A stretch of DNA of 64,000 nucleotides from Ophiosphaerella korrae (Eukaryota; Ascomycota; Dothideomycetes; Pleosporales; Phaeosphaeriaceae): assembly GCA_028456385.1 (NCBI GenBank), contig JALNQF010000134.1, positions 1 through 64,000 on the forward strand, read 5' to 3'. The notes beneath the pieces are model-generated. The model did not search any database. It was not told the origin of the DNA and saw nothing but the letters and a program-made list of their open reading frames with translations. This document shows positions 1 through 12,267 of this stretch, piece by piece. Numbering within the stretch: position 1 is the stretch's first letter; every line of letters begins with the position of its first letter. The position numbers and the translations under genes were made by a program.

Positions 1-366
1 TGTCTTTTTTTGTATAGAAATACAATACAATACGTGACTCATTCGATGAGTTTCTATGGCCTCAGCTCCCTAGGGCCTACTATTATCAGTCCCACTTGCA
101 CCCCCCTTGTACCTACCTCTTCCAGATGCCTTGCGTGCCGGAGAAGAAGTTACAAACAGCGAGAACCTAGTTCTTAGAGTCCACCGACAGCCACAACGTG
201 TTAACAGCCCCTCCCCTGTAGGATTCTCGAAGATTCGACGTGGCGATACGTAACCTATATATTTGTGTGCATCCCCGTCCCCCTCTATGAAATAGAGATA
301 AGGAGAAAAGAAGAGAAAGAAGTACAGGAGAGGAGAACAAACCCTCGTTTGTCACTACAAACAATT
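1..366. other. 3' flank of the first NLR gene, no gene seen
   Basis: No coding sequence or RNA gene is supported here. The stretch lies downstream of the minus-strand HET-NACHT-WD40 gene, contains a purine-rich patch at about 296-340, and should hold that gene's 3' untranslated region. Confidence 0.5.
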
Positions 367-3300
367 CTATCTATGGTTAAAGTTGGTACTACAAAGCCAG
401 ACTCTTCCCGTTCCAACACCCATACCAACCACAGTTCCGCACACCAACGAGCAAGACGGTCGATACTCTGATGGTAGCCACAGTATATTGTTGCCGGCAT
501 GGCTAATCCAGATACTGTCTGAGCTAAGGCCTACGCCTAGATACACAGTGCGCTCAGGTTCGCCGGTATTTTTCATGCTAGAGACCTGTGAGCTCCGAAT
601 AATGATAGTACCTATTTCAGTGCAGATAGCAGAACCAGTATTGTCAAAGGATAAGTTGTGAAGAGCCTTGCCGATAGTGAGGGTCTTCAGGCACGCGCCG
701 CTGCTCACATCCCAGATCCTGACCGTCTTGTCGACCGACGCCGACGCCAGCTGGGCCGAGTCGTGCGAGAAGGCCACCGATTTGATCGAATCGCTATGGC
801 CTTCGAGGGTCTGCAGGCACGCGCCGCTGCTCGCACCCCAGATCTTGACCGTCTTGTCCCACGACGCCGACGCCAGCTGGGCCGAGTCGTGCGAGAAGGC
901 GACCGATCTGACATAACCGCTATGGCCTTCGAGGGTCTGGAGGCACGCGCCGCTGCTCGTATCCCAGATCTTGACCGTCTTGTCGACCGACGCCGACGCC
1001 AGCTGGGCCGAGTCGTGCGAGAAGGCCACCGATTTGATCGAATCGCTATGGCCTTCGAGGGTCTGCAGGCACGCGCCGCTGCTCGCACCCCAGATCTTGA
1101 CCGTCTTGTCCCACGACGCCGACGCCAGCTGGGCCGAGTCGTGCGAGAAGGCGACCGATCTGACATAACCGCTATGGCCTTCGAGGGTCTGGAGGCACGC
1201 GCCGCTGCTCGTATCCCAGATCTTGACCGTCTTGTCGACCGACGCCGACGCCAGCTGGGCCGAGTCGTGCGAGAAGGCCACCGATTTGATCGAATCGCTA
1301 TGGCCTTCGAGGGTCTGGAGGCACGCGCTGCTGTTCGCATCCCAGATCTTGACCGTCTTGTCGTTCGACGCCGACGCCAGCTGGGCCGAGTCGTGCGAGA
1401 AGGCCACCGATCTGATCGAATCGCTATGGCCTTCGAGGGTCTGGAGGCACGCGCCGCTGCTCGTATCCCAGATCTTGACCGTCTTGTCGTTCGACGCCGA
1501 TGCCAGCTGGACCGAGTCGTGCGAGAAGGCCACCGAGTTGACCCAGTCGCTATGGCCCTCGAGGGTCTGGAGGCACGCGCCGCTGCTCGTATCCCAGATC
1601 TTGACCGTCTTGTCGACCGACGCCGATGCCAGCTGGGCCGAGTCGTGCGAGAAGGCGACCGAGTAGACATAACTGCTATGGCCCTCGAGGGTCTGCAGGC
1701 ACACGCCCCAGCCATCGCTCATAGCTGGCCTGATCGTGATTTCTTGTGGCTCTTCGTGCTGGAACAGTCGTCTAATCAGACTACCTGTCGGACTGAACAA
1801 CAGCGCAGACGCATATGTTTGAAGAGGATAACTCTCGATTGCCCCTTTGTGATACATAACGAATCGCCGTGCGTCTTGAATAAGCTGAGAAAGTTGGTCG
1901 TGGTCCCGCATCTCCTACTTGTGTCAGCATCTACATCATGTACTCTATACGGATATACAGTTCTGGATGCCATACTTGCACTAGCGACCACAACTTCGCC
2001 ATCGAGACTACAGCTCTCCCCAAACTCTTGCACAGACTGAGCCCTTCTAGCCAGTAGAGATACTTCTTCCTTAAAAACCTATCAACAGCTATAGCTTGAG
2101 GGTCATCAACACTGTTCGCTAAGTACTTAGGTTTCGAGTCGTGAAGATGATCCACCCAGTAAACGCACGGATAGCGTGAGGTTACTAATGGGTCTGGATC
2201 AGGCGGTTTGATGTGCTCGACAAAAAACCCTAGCGCTTCCAGGCTGTACATGTCCCTATGCAATGTTCTGGATAGAATAGCTAGCGACTTCGAAAAGATC
2301 ATCCGATGCGTGTCTTCAGTTCCATCTGGAAAGACCTCATGGAACGCTCTTGCGAAGATATAGTCCTTTGCGGACTGATGCACAAAGTACACTGTGTCGT
2401 CTCGCAGGGTAAGGAATGATCCACAAAGGCTGATGATCTCCCGCACTGACTCTAGATCATCGACAAGGTCTTCAAGCTGCTCAACAAGCGCAACCAGTTC
2501 CACGATCGTGACAGGTCGATACAAGACCGCAGTCGAAGCCAGCACCTGCCGACAAATCTCGGCGCCGTCAAACTTGCTTATCTGTTCCATCATTCGCTTG
2601 TACAAGGAGTCTAGCCCAGGCGGGAATAAGGCTAGCTTCTTTAGCACGTTCCATTTCGGTGTCGCTCTCAGATCTTGGCACACTAACGCCACCCAGAGAA
2701 AGGTATCATTCGCGTTTGACTTTAGATGTTGGAGCACGGCATGTTGAGTCTCTACTTTGTACTGCTTTTCCTGCGCCAACTGATCTACCTTTCGCTGGAT
2801 GAAGACGTTAACCGCTGCTGCAACCGACTCTGCGTTGAGCTCAAGGCTCAGTCTCACTTTGTGCCCTGCCCGCTCTAGCTGTGCTTCAATATCTGGCCAG
2901 TTGCGGCTAGAAACGATCCACTTAACGCAGGAAGACACAGATGACTGCTTTGCGACAAACTCTAATAGTTTCGGTAGATTAGTGACGCATTCATCCAGCG
3001 CGTCGATGATTAGATATGTTGGGCGCAGGCTTGGGTCTCGTAGCACATCCACGAAGATCTCTGTCAAGGCTACCCAGGCGTTCGCGTCTTCAAACAAGCT
3101 TTTGCCGGCGTGATCGTGCTTCTTGCGGACGTGCGATACAAGCGACGGTTGCTGCTTCACGAGCATGTACAACAGCCCTCGTAGCACGGCCGTGGCGCTG
3201 TTGATGCGCGAGTCGGTCGCCTGGCAGAAGAAGTACGAGAGAAGGGCAGTTCTAGGCATCGAACCCTGCAGCTCGTCGATAATGCCACAGAGCAGCATCG

Positions 3301-4225
3301 TCTTGCCTTTACCAGGATCACCTTTCACCCACAGCAGTCGGCTGTGTGGGTCCCGTTGCCATTGCTGGAAAGTGGTGTTGTCAAGGACCCAGCGGTAGGA
3401 GTCTGCGAGTAGTCCACCTTTCGTATCCTCAATGCGCTTCTTGTCGTTACGAGGATTACTAGAACGTAAGTCACAAAGGCAGTCTTTCAGCTTCCGAATC
3501 TCATAATGAAGCCGTCTGAACGCTTCCTCCTCGCCTTCGCCATACACGGGCGCGATATCCACGTCACAGATACCTGACAATGAGTATGCCATGTCCTCAT
3601 TTAGCTTGGTCTTTCTGTCACCTTTCCAACGCAGGCGCTCGTTGACTTCAAACTGGGAAAGAGAGTCTTCGTCGAGTACTTGGTGTGGGATACCAGTAAT
3701 TTGGCTGATCAACGACTTCAGCGATATCTTGTTACCGAGCTTGTTCCATTCTTGAGAGAAGAACTCGACTGTCCTTGGGGCAAGAAGCTCTTGAAGCGTC
3801 CAGCCACGTGTGAACCAGCGACTTGACCTAAAAGCGGGCTCCCAAGTAAACTCGGTAAGCATACTGCTGGCTTTCCGCGTCCTTGTCGATACGTCTGATA
3901 GATAAACATAGCATATCGCCGCGTTTTGGTACCAGCGAAACATGGACCGGATAGCACCAAAATGCTCAGCCTTATCCGACTTATCGATGCAGCATGTGTC
4001 AACCCAGAAGTACTGCAGGCCATCACGCTGTGCTTGCTCTCCGCAGAAGCGAATCTTCTTGTAGCCACACTTAGCCTTGCCATCGCCTTCCACAAGGTCC
4101 GCGAAAGTCACTTCCTCCGCATCTGCTCCCCAAGTATGTGAAAGTATCGCATAAGGAGGTATCGCGTTCTCGCCGAAGCTGATGATAGTGAGCTCTCTAT
4201 CTTCATCGTACTTCAGAAGACGCAT
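367..4225 (-). CDS. HET-NACHT-WD40 NLR (HNWD-type incompatibility protein)
   Basis: Predicted cytoplasmic STAND receptor of the Podospora het-d/het-e/het-r type, whose WD40 domain senses ligands and whose HET domain triggers cell death (family knowledge). The start ATG is at 4225. An N-terminal HET domain is seen (PPYAILSHTW near residue 22; [10 protein letters not shown]). A NACHT domain follows, with Walker A GDPGKGKT near residue 301 and Walker B LIIDALDEC near 404. Eight 42-residue WD40 repeats run from about 822 to 1157, then a conserved tail. One intron, 1915-1975 (61 nt), has a GTATGG donor, GCTGAC branch and TAG acceptor; removing it joins two otherwise separate frames exactly, giving about 1265 residues. 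The HET and NACHT parts show no stops, so it looks functional. It is closely related to the NLR at 52.6-57.2 kb in its NACHT and WD40 parts. Confidence 0.9.
694..1701 (-). repeat. Eight tandem 126-bp WD40 repeats
   Basis: The WD40 domain of the HET-NACHT-WD40 gene is eight in-frame units of 126 bp (42 codons). Units are almost identical apart from a few codons: the three or four after GHS (SYVY, DWVN, DSIR, DSIK, GYVR), the residue before the conserved D (V, N, W), and residues around the WD dipeptide (WDTSSG, WDANSS, WGASSG). Units 4-5 and 6-7 are a duplicated pair. Such repeats are known in HNWD genes to undergo concerted evolution and diversifying selection. Confidence 0.93.
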
Positions 4226-5449
4226 CGACTCGTGTGGATGTGCGATGGGCGTATGCGGTGGGAACGAGACGTGATAGGCTCAACGCGGCAGCCTGGTAGA
4301 TCGAGCGTGTGGCAACGAGCTGTGCCGTTCACTGTAGAGGTCGGCCTAAGGAGAGGAGTATGGCTCCAGATATTCAACGGTAAACTAGCGATCTATGAGT
4401 CGCGAACTGAGACTGGTGTGGTGTGTCATATTCTTGGTTTCGCGATGGCGTGGCACTTGGCCTCAGGCGGGGTAGACGCAGCTCTACGCACGCGCAGAGT
4501 GCCAGCCGCGAGGCTGTAGAGCGGCTGCAACGAGTCGATTGATGGCGTCAACGAAATGATCGACAGCATGACCCATGTCGCGACAGCCCCTGCTAGAGGG
4601 TGTTGTCCTAGGGAAGATTTAGCTGTAGAACAATAACGCGGCAGCTAGATGTCTGCGCACTTGCGAATAAAGGTAGCGAAGGTCCAAAGTGCGAATCCAT
4701 CCCGCGACACCGTGCGTCCCGGCACGCTTGGACGGACATTGACCACTGCGACTAGGCGTGTGTACCGCCACCAGCTTACTAGCCACACACTCAGCTTGTC
4801 AGCTTACAACGTGTCTCCCCACTCCTCGGCCCACCCTAAAAACCCACCAAAAATCGCAAAAACCGTACCTTAATATCTTAACAACAGCCTAATAATAAAT
4901 TCTAAGGAGAGGAGCCATCAGGTGACGCGCGCAAAAGGGTAACTCTGGGGCAGGAGAGTAATCAAAGAACATCACGAATTATATCAATAGCAGCCAGCAG
5001 GCAGATGATAGGCAGAGCACTCAATGAACTCAATTCTTACCCCTACGTGCACGAGTATTTGAGTAACCATGGAAATCTGACACCTCTTTAGGCATATGAT
5101 ATTTAGTCTAGCTCGTGTTAGATCATGAAACGACTCTTATACCCGAACAACCTTAGTGTAGCTAGTCAAAGGTAACTGTATTAGAGTACAATGAACTGAG
5201 GTCAAACAATGAATTAGTAGGCCCCCTTACGTAAGGCACGCTAACAGAGAGGATAAAATAGCAGTAGAAAGTAATACTAGAATGAATACAACTAACTCAC
5301 ATTAATACATCTATCAATCAGTTCAACTCAACTTAATTCTTACTCTAGTTTACATTATTAATTAATAACTATTAAATCTAATAGCTTGTAGTAGGATAAG
5401 GGGTCTTTTTAAAGAGGAAGAACTAAAGTAGACTACAATAAAGCTAGCT
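4226..5449. other. Intergenic region upstream of the first NLR
   Basis: No convincing gene is seen. The first few hundred bases should hold the promoter and 5' leader of the minus-strand NLR. The part beyond about 4850 is AT-rich, with many TAG/TAA triplets, and looks mutated. Confidence 0.4.
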
Positions 5450-6838
5450 ATGGCAGAACGCTTAAACAATAACTTCCTTGGCTTCTCCTATGACTCGACA
5501 CGGTATGCGTCGAAATCTTCCGGCCACACAATCAAGATATGGGATGTGAGTAGCGGCGCGTGCCTGCAGACGCTCGTGGGCCATGGTGACTCGGCCCGCT
5601 TAGCCACCTTCTCCCGCGACTCAAAACAGCTGGCGTCGTCGTCGTTCGACTACGTAGTCAAGATATGGGATATAAGCAGCGGCGCATGTCTACAGACACT
5701 TGAGGGCCATAGCCACTTCATTGGTTTACTTGCCTTCTCCCACAACTCGACATGGCTGGCATCGGGGTCGTTCGACTACACAATCAAGATATGGGATGTG
5801 AGTAGCGGCACGTGCCTGCAGACGCTCGAGGGCCATAGCAACCTCATCTACTCAGTCGCCTTCTCCCATGACTCGACACTGCTGGTGTCGAGGTCGTGGG
5901 ACCGCATAGTCAAGCTATGGGATATAAGTAGCGGCGCGTGCCTGCAGACGTTCGAGGGCTATGACGGGGACCTCTCAGCCTGTTTCTCCCACGACTCGAC
6001 ACGGCTAGCGTTGTGGTCGTACGAAGGAATAACCAAGATATGGGATGTAAGTAGTGGCGCGTGCCTGCAGACGCTCGAGGGCTATAGCCGCATTGTCTCC
6101 TCATTCGCCTTCTCGACACAGCTAGTGGTGGCGTCGTTCAACAAAAAATTAATCAAGATATGGGATGTGAGCAGCAGCGCGTGCCTGTAGGCGCTCGAGG
6201 GCCATAGCAGCATCGTCTACTCAGTCGCCTTCTCCCACGACTCGACACGGCTAGCGTCGGGGTCGTACGACAACATAGTCAAGATATAGGTGTCAGATTT
6301 GCGGTCACAAATTGATAGATGTGAATTGGAGTGAGAGTTGAGTTGATTGATTGCTCTGTCTATTCTCTATCTCTAGCCCTGCGCTCTATCTATGTATCTA
6401 TGCTGCAGCGGTCTCGGCTGGGTCTCTCAAGACGGCGGCGGGCCAGATCCTCAGCACTCCTTCTGTTAAGGTGCTAGTTTCTTTGTTGTATCAGTTGTGC
6501 TGATGTAGTCTATCTCCTAGCATGTAAGATCCTTTGTTTGATTCCTTTGTTCGTAAGGGTCGAGGCTGCGATCTTTCAGCTGCGGCGGGGTTGGCGGCTT
6601 GGCGATCGTCGCACTATTGCGCTGAGCCAATCAGATCGCCGCACTAGCTCAACGAGCCAATCAACAGATTCCGGGTCGACCTGGAATCTGTTGCGCATCT
6701 CTGCGCTCATGCTATCGCGCATCTGATCGCGCATCTGATCGTGCATCTCATCTGACAATAGGATGTGAGCAGCGGCGCATGCCTGCAGACGCTCGAGGCC
6801 CATAGCAGCACAGTCAACTTACTCGCCTTCTCCCACGA
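5450..6838 (+). pseudogene. WD40-repeat fragment of an NLR, transposon-interrupted
   Basis: About seven degenerate WD40 units of the same type as the first gene (KIWDVSSGACLQTLEGHS). There is no HET or NACHT part upstream. Reading ends at a TAG near 6188, but recognisable WD40 sequence continues in frame to 6290, is cut by a TIR element (6291-6757), then resumes with its first codons at 6758 and fades near 6838. At the insertion junction a consensus TGG (Trp) reads TAG. It is a relic of a WD40 NLR or an amplified repeat block. A short expressed WD40 protein from 5450 is possible but unlikely given the decay. Confidence 0.8.
6291..6757. mobile_element. TGTCAGAT-family TIR element with 5-bp TSD
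   Basis: A 467-bp non-autonomous element that begins TGTCAGATTT and ends CATCTGACA (short inverted ends). It is flanked on both sides by ATAGG (6286-6290 and 6758-6762). Removing the element and one ATAGG restores the WD40 reading of the host pseudogene. No coding capacity is seen. Confidence 0.88.
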
Positions 6839-6960
6839 CTTATATCAGATAAGATAAGGTAAGATAGATCTTACAATACAACCGCAACTACACCTTATTA
6901 GCTATAGTATAGTATTAGAGAGCTATAGAGCTAGCCGAAGCTAGCTTGTGCTAGTACAAT

Positions 6961-7715
6961 TGTCAGATTTGAGGGTCACAAATTGATAGATGTAAACTAG
7001 AGTGAATTAGGTAGATTAAGTGATTGATTTTATTGATTTGAGTAACTGATTGAAATCTCTAATCTCTCCTTCTTGGCATTTTCTGCCAGTCTATATATCC
7101 CCTTCCTCCGTAGTTCCAACTCGGTGGTGGAGAGCTGCTATCTCGAGTTTCGTGGCTGACTAGTGTATTAGCTCTACGTAGTCAGTTCATGACGTGATGA
7201 GCTATCGTACCGATGGTATCTAGACTGGGCCAGACCTTGATTCTCCAGCTGGCGCTGGTGCGGAGATGTGCAGTGGTTGAGTTGATGCGCAGTGGATGAG
7301 ATGATGCGCAGTGGTTGAGATGATACGCAGTAGTTGAGATGATGCGCAGTAGTTGAGGTGATGCGCAGTCTCGATTCTCATCTGAATCTCACATGCTAGC
7401 TCAAGTGCTCAACGTCAATTCTAGCGACGTCACAGCTGGCGCGGCTCGCCGCTTATCAGCTGGCAATATCGGAGCCGGTACTATGTGGTTGAGTTGGAGG
7501 CAAGCTAGTATCGCGCACTCGCATCGCAGATCGATCGCCATCACCGATCTCCAACGTCACCTGAAGCTCATGAGCCAGCTGAGTGAGCCAACTCGCAAGA
7601 GCTGAGTTGAGATTGCGATTTCAGCTTGGCGCAGTGTTGAGCGCGAGCAATAGTTGCGCTGGAGCTCTGGCAGCAGCTCGTAGTCGTTGCGCTGGCACAC
7701 GCACCTCATCTGACA
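6961..7715. mobile_element. TGTCAGAT-family copy or composite
   Basis: Starts TGTCAGATTTGAGGG at 6961 and ends CTCATCTGACA at 7715. The flanks (ACAAT and CCAAG) do not form a target duplication, so it may be a recombinant of two copies. The right half has the GC-rich body, with a run of GATCGATCGCC, seen in other copies. It includes a 19-bp minisatellite. Confidence 0.6.
7265..7372. repeat. 19-bp minisatellite
   Basis: About five and a half tandem copies of a 19-bp unit (GATGCGCAGTGGTTGAGAT and variants) inside the TIR element copy. Confidence 0.8.
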
Positions 7716-8034
7716 CCAAGACAAGTATAAATCAAGCAAGTAAAAGATTTCTCAGCTTCCAAACAAGCAAGTATAAAGGCTGTCAAGTACTTGTTACTTG
7801 CAAGTTACTTGGGTGTAAAGCTTTGATGTTATTGAGTTAGCTGTATAATCGATCTCACGATAGATTGTTGTGTTGAGAATCTATAAATAAATATAGTAGC
7901 CGTGTGCACTCAGGGGCAACGCAGGAGCTACGTTGACTATGCTATATTTTGATGCTCAACACTCTCTCCCTTATTCTTATTATATTCCATATACTATTAT
8001 ACTCCGTATTTGTTCTGTATTGTAGTTATCTAAC

Positions 8035-10595
8035 ATGACACCTAAGTACCGTATACCATCCAGCTCGCACAAATCGAAACAATTGAGACCTACTACCTAC
8101 GGTATCAGTGGCAGTTCATAGTCTACATTAACGCATGTACCGACGCTTACATCGACGCCTACCCTAGTAACTATCTCGTTGCACAGAACAACTACTGCAG
8201 GCCAAGTAGCTGATTCCGATATACCTGAACCAGCGTTCGAGCCACCAGAGTCAACATTCGAATCTCAGTTGCTAGAATCGTAGTCTACTAGAGCTGTTGC
8301 CCTATCTCTAGCCGGGAGTAGCCATGCTGTCACAGTAGTTTCAAGTGAAGCCCCTGACGAGAGCAATTCTGAATCTGAGTCTGGGGATGACTCTGTTGGT
8401 ATTAACTGGGCACGCTTACCTAGATTTACGAAGCCGCTGTCGAGTGCAAAACGCGCCAAAAGCTGGGTTTTTGCATACGGCTATCGTGTTGCTGAGCGTC
8501 GAGACCCATCTAAGCTATGGTTTGTATGCAAGTACTGCCATCTACAGACTTATCGAGTGTGGACAGGGTGGTATTGTTGACGTCGCAAAAGCTACTACAT
8601 CAGCAATTGCCATCTTGGGCTACCAAAAGCTGGTCATAATCTTACAAAGGATGGTGTAAGACAACCGTCGAGTACACCTCGACAGTCAGCTGCTACTGGT
8701 GGAAGTATACAACAAAACGCTGCCAATGCATTTAGTGGGTTTAATGTACAGTACTTTCGACAGCTTATTGTACTCTGGCTCAACGAAAACAATAACCCAC
8801 TACGAGAGATTGAGACGCCACGTTTCCGCGAGATGATCGGCTATCTTAATCCTGAAGGTAGAGCAGCATTGTGGGTAAGCCGTACTAGCGTCTCAACATT
8901 TATAATATGGCTCTTCAAGCATCTCCAACCTCAAGTTACTACAGCATTGTCATCTGCTATTAGTAAAATACATATAAACTTTGACGGCTGGACAACAAAA
9001 GGGGGCAAAAGTGGCTTCTTTAGTAATATTGCTCACTTAGCTGACGTAAAGGGAGTAATACATGACCTACCTATCGATCTTCCTCAGCTCGCTGGCGCAC
9101 ATACGGGTGAAGCTATTACCCAAGTAGTAGTTCGAACACTCGCAGTATACAATATATTACCTCAGAGGTTAGGTTACTTTGTATTTGACAATGCCGCCAA
9201 CAACGATACTGCAATTTCTGCAATTGCGCGAGACTACGACTTTGATTCAGCTCACCGGCGCCTCCGCTGTAGCTGCCATATACTTAACCTTATTGGTCAG
9301 AAGATTGTCCACGGTACCGACAGAGATGCCTATAATAATACAAAGGAGGATTATACTACAGAAGGACAATATATGGAGGAGTGGCGTAGACAGAGCCACT
9401 TGGTATATTAATTGATATTATCAACTACATCAAAACACCGCAACAATACGACCTTTTCCGAAGTTTTCAGGAGACTGCTAACGCCCAGCTACCGGAGGAA
9501 GAAATACTCCGGATACTCGAACCAGTTAAGCCGGTTGTTACTCGATGGAACTCGTACTACTCAGCGTTTAAGCAGGCTACAAGGCTCCAGTCTGCCTACA
9601 ACTTATACGCAGAGTATCATATTAATCAGACCGTACTCAAAGACCATTCAGCTTGCCGCTCTCGTATTCAGCCACCAGATGCCCCTAGCTGGATGAGGTC
9701 AACTGGGCTTAAGGCAGCTGATTGGGCTGTAATTACAGGGTATCAAGACCGTTTAGAGCCCCGTAAGCTTACTACACAGCGGCTTGAAGGGCGAGATAAA
9801 GCTAGGAGATTTGGAGCAATCCATGAGGTTATACCAGTCTTTAAATATATCCTTCACTTACTCAAAGTATGAACTTGCCTATTCGAATATGTCGACTTTG
9901 ATGCTTATACTGAGGCCCTTAAGGATCACTTTATAATTAACCTTCGCGCAGCTTAGAGTAAGGCTAATAACTACTACCTTAAGCTTGACGACTCGCCTGT
10001 ATACTATGCTGCTGTCTGTCTCCACCTATATTAAAAATACTACTACGATAATGCCTGGGCAGATAAGGCCGAATGGCTCAGTAACGCAAATGCTGGATTC
10101 CAAAGGCTCTGGTCAGCATACAAACCTCTACGCCCGCGCTCATCTCATACTATATTACCGCACACAAATAGTATCGACAATGTAATTCGTGCATATATAC
10201 ACCGCGGCCATGGTGTAGGTACGCCAGTTGACGAGTTCGAGCGCTGGAAGTCACTAGAGTCAGTATGGGCGCACGACCAGTACATCGCTAAGGGAAATCC
10301 AGTCAAGTATTAGCTACAACTACGACCAAAATACCCTACTTTATCCTGTTTTCCAATTGATATGTTTAAAATCCCAGCATCTAGCAGCGATTGTAAGCGC
10401 CTCTTCAGTAAGCTTAGTGACTTACTTGAGCTAAAACGTCGTAACCTTAGTAGTGAGCACCTCTCAGCTCTACAGCTGATATGTTCATGGACCAAAGCTA
10501 GGTTCAGTCTGCTTCATACCGACGATAGTGAGACTGGTGACGAGGAGATTATTGAAGAGTTTAATATACATGGGTGGGATACTCTAACGGTCTAA
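8035..10595 (+). pseudogene. hAT-family transposase, broken
   Basis: The pieces in order are: a BED-type zinc finger near 8385-8560 (SWVFAYGY then CKYCH); an RNase H-like core at 8833-9411 (INFDGWTTKGGKSGF, VFDNAANNDTA, CSCHILNL); further collinear fragments from 9412 to 10185 in shifted frames; and the C-terminal hAT dimerisation region at 10362-10595 (SSSDCKRLFSKLSDLLELKRRNL). Several frameshifts and stops separate them, so no intact product is expected. Confidence 0.85.
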
Positions 10596-10677
10596 GCTGT
10601 TTATTTATTCAAATCAATTGGCTTGGTACTCTCGCTCGCAGCTATACAATTGATTATTTTGACTTATAGTTATCTTA

Positions 10678-11181
10678 GGCCCTGTTTGGTACGCGCGCGT
10701 TGGAGCAGCCAGTGCGACCTCCAGTGCGCGAGTAGTAGAGCCGAGTAGGTGGCCGAGGCCGTCCCTTAGTGTGAGCTTATATTTTGTAGTGAATTGAGGG
10801 TCGTGTTTGGTAAAGGTCCAATACAAGGTCCAATCCAAAGTCACGTGACTTCAGAATTTTCAAGATTTGATAGATCTGGGCTTACACGTCGCTAGAGAGT
10901 CTATCGCATGACTTTGTATTGGAGGCCAAATTTCTCACTGCACCTCTTGACCAGTAGTACAGTTTGCAACTCAAATACAACCTCAAAACAGTATAGACGC
11001 AGTAATTTTGGCGCTTATAGGGGTGTAAAATTAGGTGGCGTACCTAGCGCCAATATACCTGTGCTGGCCGGATGAATACCTGCTGGTTTACCAAACACGA
11101 GCCCAACTACAACTCCAATCCACCTCCGCGAGCGTATTGGAGGTCACACTGGCCTCTCCAACGCGCGCAACAAACAAGGCC
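10678..11181. mobile_element. PIF/Harbinger-type MITE with TTA target duplication
   Basis: A 504-bp element with inverted ends GGCCCTGTTTGGTACGCGCG... and ...CGCGCGCAACAAACAAGGCC, similar for about 50 bp. It is flanked by TTA at 10675-10677 and 11182-11184, as expected for PIF/Harbinger insertion. A second inverted pair inside (about 10797-10820 and 11078-11100, core GTGTTTGGTAAA / TTTACCAAACAC) suggests a nested related element. No coding capacity. Confidence 0.82.
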
Positions 11182-11194
11182 TTATTAAATTACA

Positions 11195-11285
11195 ACCCTA
11201 ACTCTAGCAACTCAACAACGCCAACTCCAGCAGCGCAACAACGTCAACTCCAGCAACCCAGCAACTCAACATCGTCAACTCTATT
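11195..11285. repeat. Short tandem CAA/GCAACTCAACAACG repeat
   Basis: An imperfect tandem array based on CAACTCCAGCA and GCAACTCAACAACG just outside the Harbinger-type MITE. Confidence 0.6.
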
Positions 11286-11289
11286 GCGT

Positions 11290-12267
11290 TAAGCCCCTCA
11301 GTTAATTACCAGTGGCAATTAATCCAGTGGGCACATTGCCCAGGAATCCGGGTTGCTGCCTGCCCAATAAGGCCAGGTAAACCCGGCTCCTCGCTACCGA
11401 AGTACCTTCCTTCCAGCTTTGTATGCGAAACTCTCCTGGTCAATGGACACTCAAGAGTACGCTACGCAGCTATCTGAAGCAGCAATGCGCCGTAGAACGG
11501 TCTCATCAACCAATAGTGAACAAGGCGACACTGCTCTATTGGACTAGGTCCAGAGACTGGAAAGTTGTTGCTACCAGGACAATATGCCGAAGCCCAGAAC
11601 TGAACACGAATGTACAGTCCTGCCGTTCTACTATTTCTCACAACCCCACAAGTGTATTTGTCCAGTTGGCCACCGCGATGATGGGCTTCCGTGGCCCCCG
11701 GTGAGGGCTTTTGCTGGGAGTGGCCTCCGGTGAGGGCTTTCGCTGAGTGACCTCTGGTGAGGGCTTTTATGGAGGGAGGATTGTTGAATTCCAGTTGCAA
11801 GTTGATCAGACCTGAACTGTTGAACTACAAGCCGCAGAGAGTCTCAACCAACTTGTCTACCCTTACAACCATGCGCAAAGGCAGCATAGCAGTCCCGCAG
11901 AGCAAGGTTACCAGCTGCAGGCATCCCAAGTCGGCGCGAGTTCAGGGTGCGGAGCAAGATGGAGAGGTAATCTCATAAGCTGTGTAGACTACGCCACCAA
12001 AAAGTGGGTAGGTGTTGTAGAGATGGAGCAAAGTAGAGGGAGGAGGCCTTTATATACCTAACCCAAGCGTCGGTGAGGAGTGAGCAATGAAATGCAGTTT
12101 GAATTATTGATATGAGGTGATAAATTTGCTGCTGCCTAACGTATATGAGTATAATGATGAGTGAGTAAGTGAATGTAAGGGCACGTGATACTCTTCCGGA
12201 GCTCGGATATTTTAATACCCGGCTAGGGATGGGCAATCGTATTAGCTAAGTAGTCTAGATATAGTAA
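11290..12267. other. No gene identified
   Basis: Open frames up to about 110 codons are present on both strands, but none resembles a known domain. A direct triplet of TGGCC(A/T)CCGGTGAGGGCTTT-like units lies at 11690-11765. This is probably repeat-derived sequence. Confidence 0.35.

Noticed and set aside
658..2040. 460-codon plus-strand frame over the WD40 repeats
   Set aside because: Repeat-driven shadow of the HET-NACHT-WD40 gene: Arg-rich translation with no domain, explained by 126-bp periodicity.
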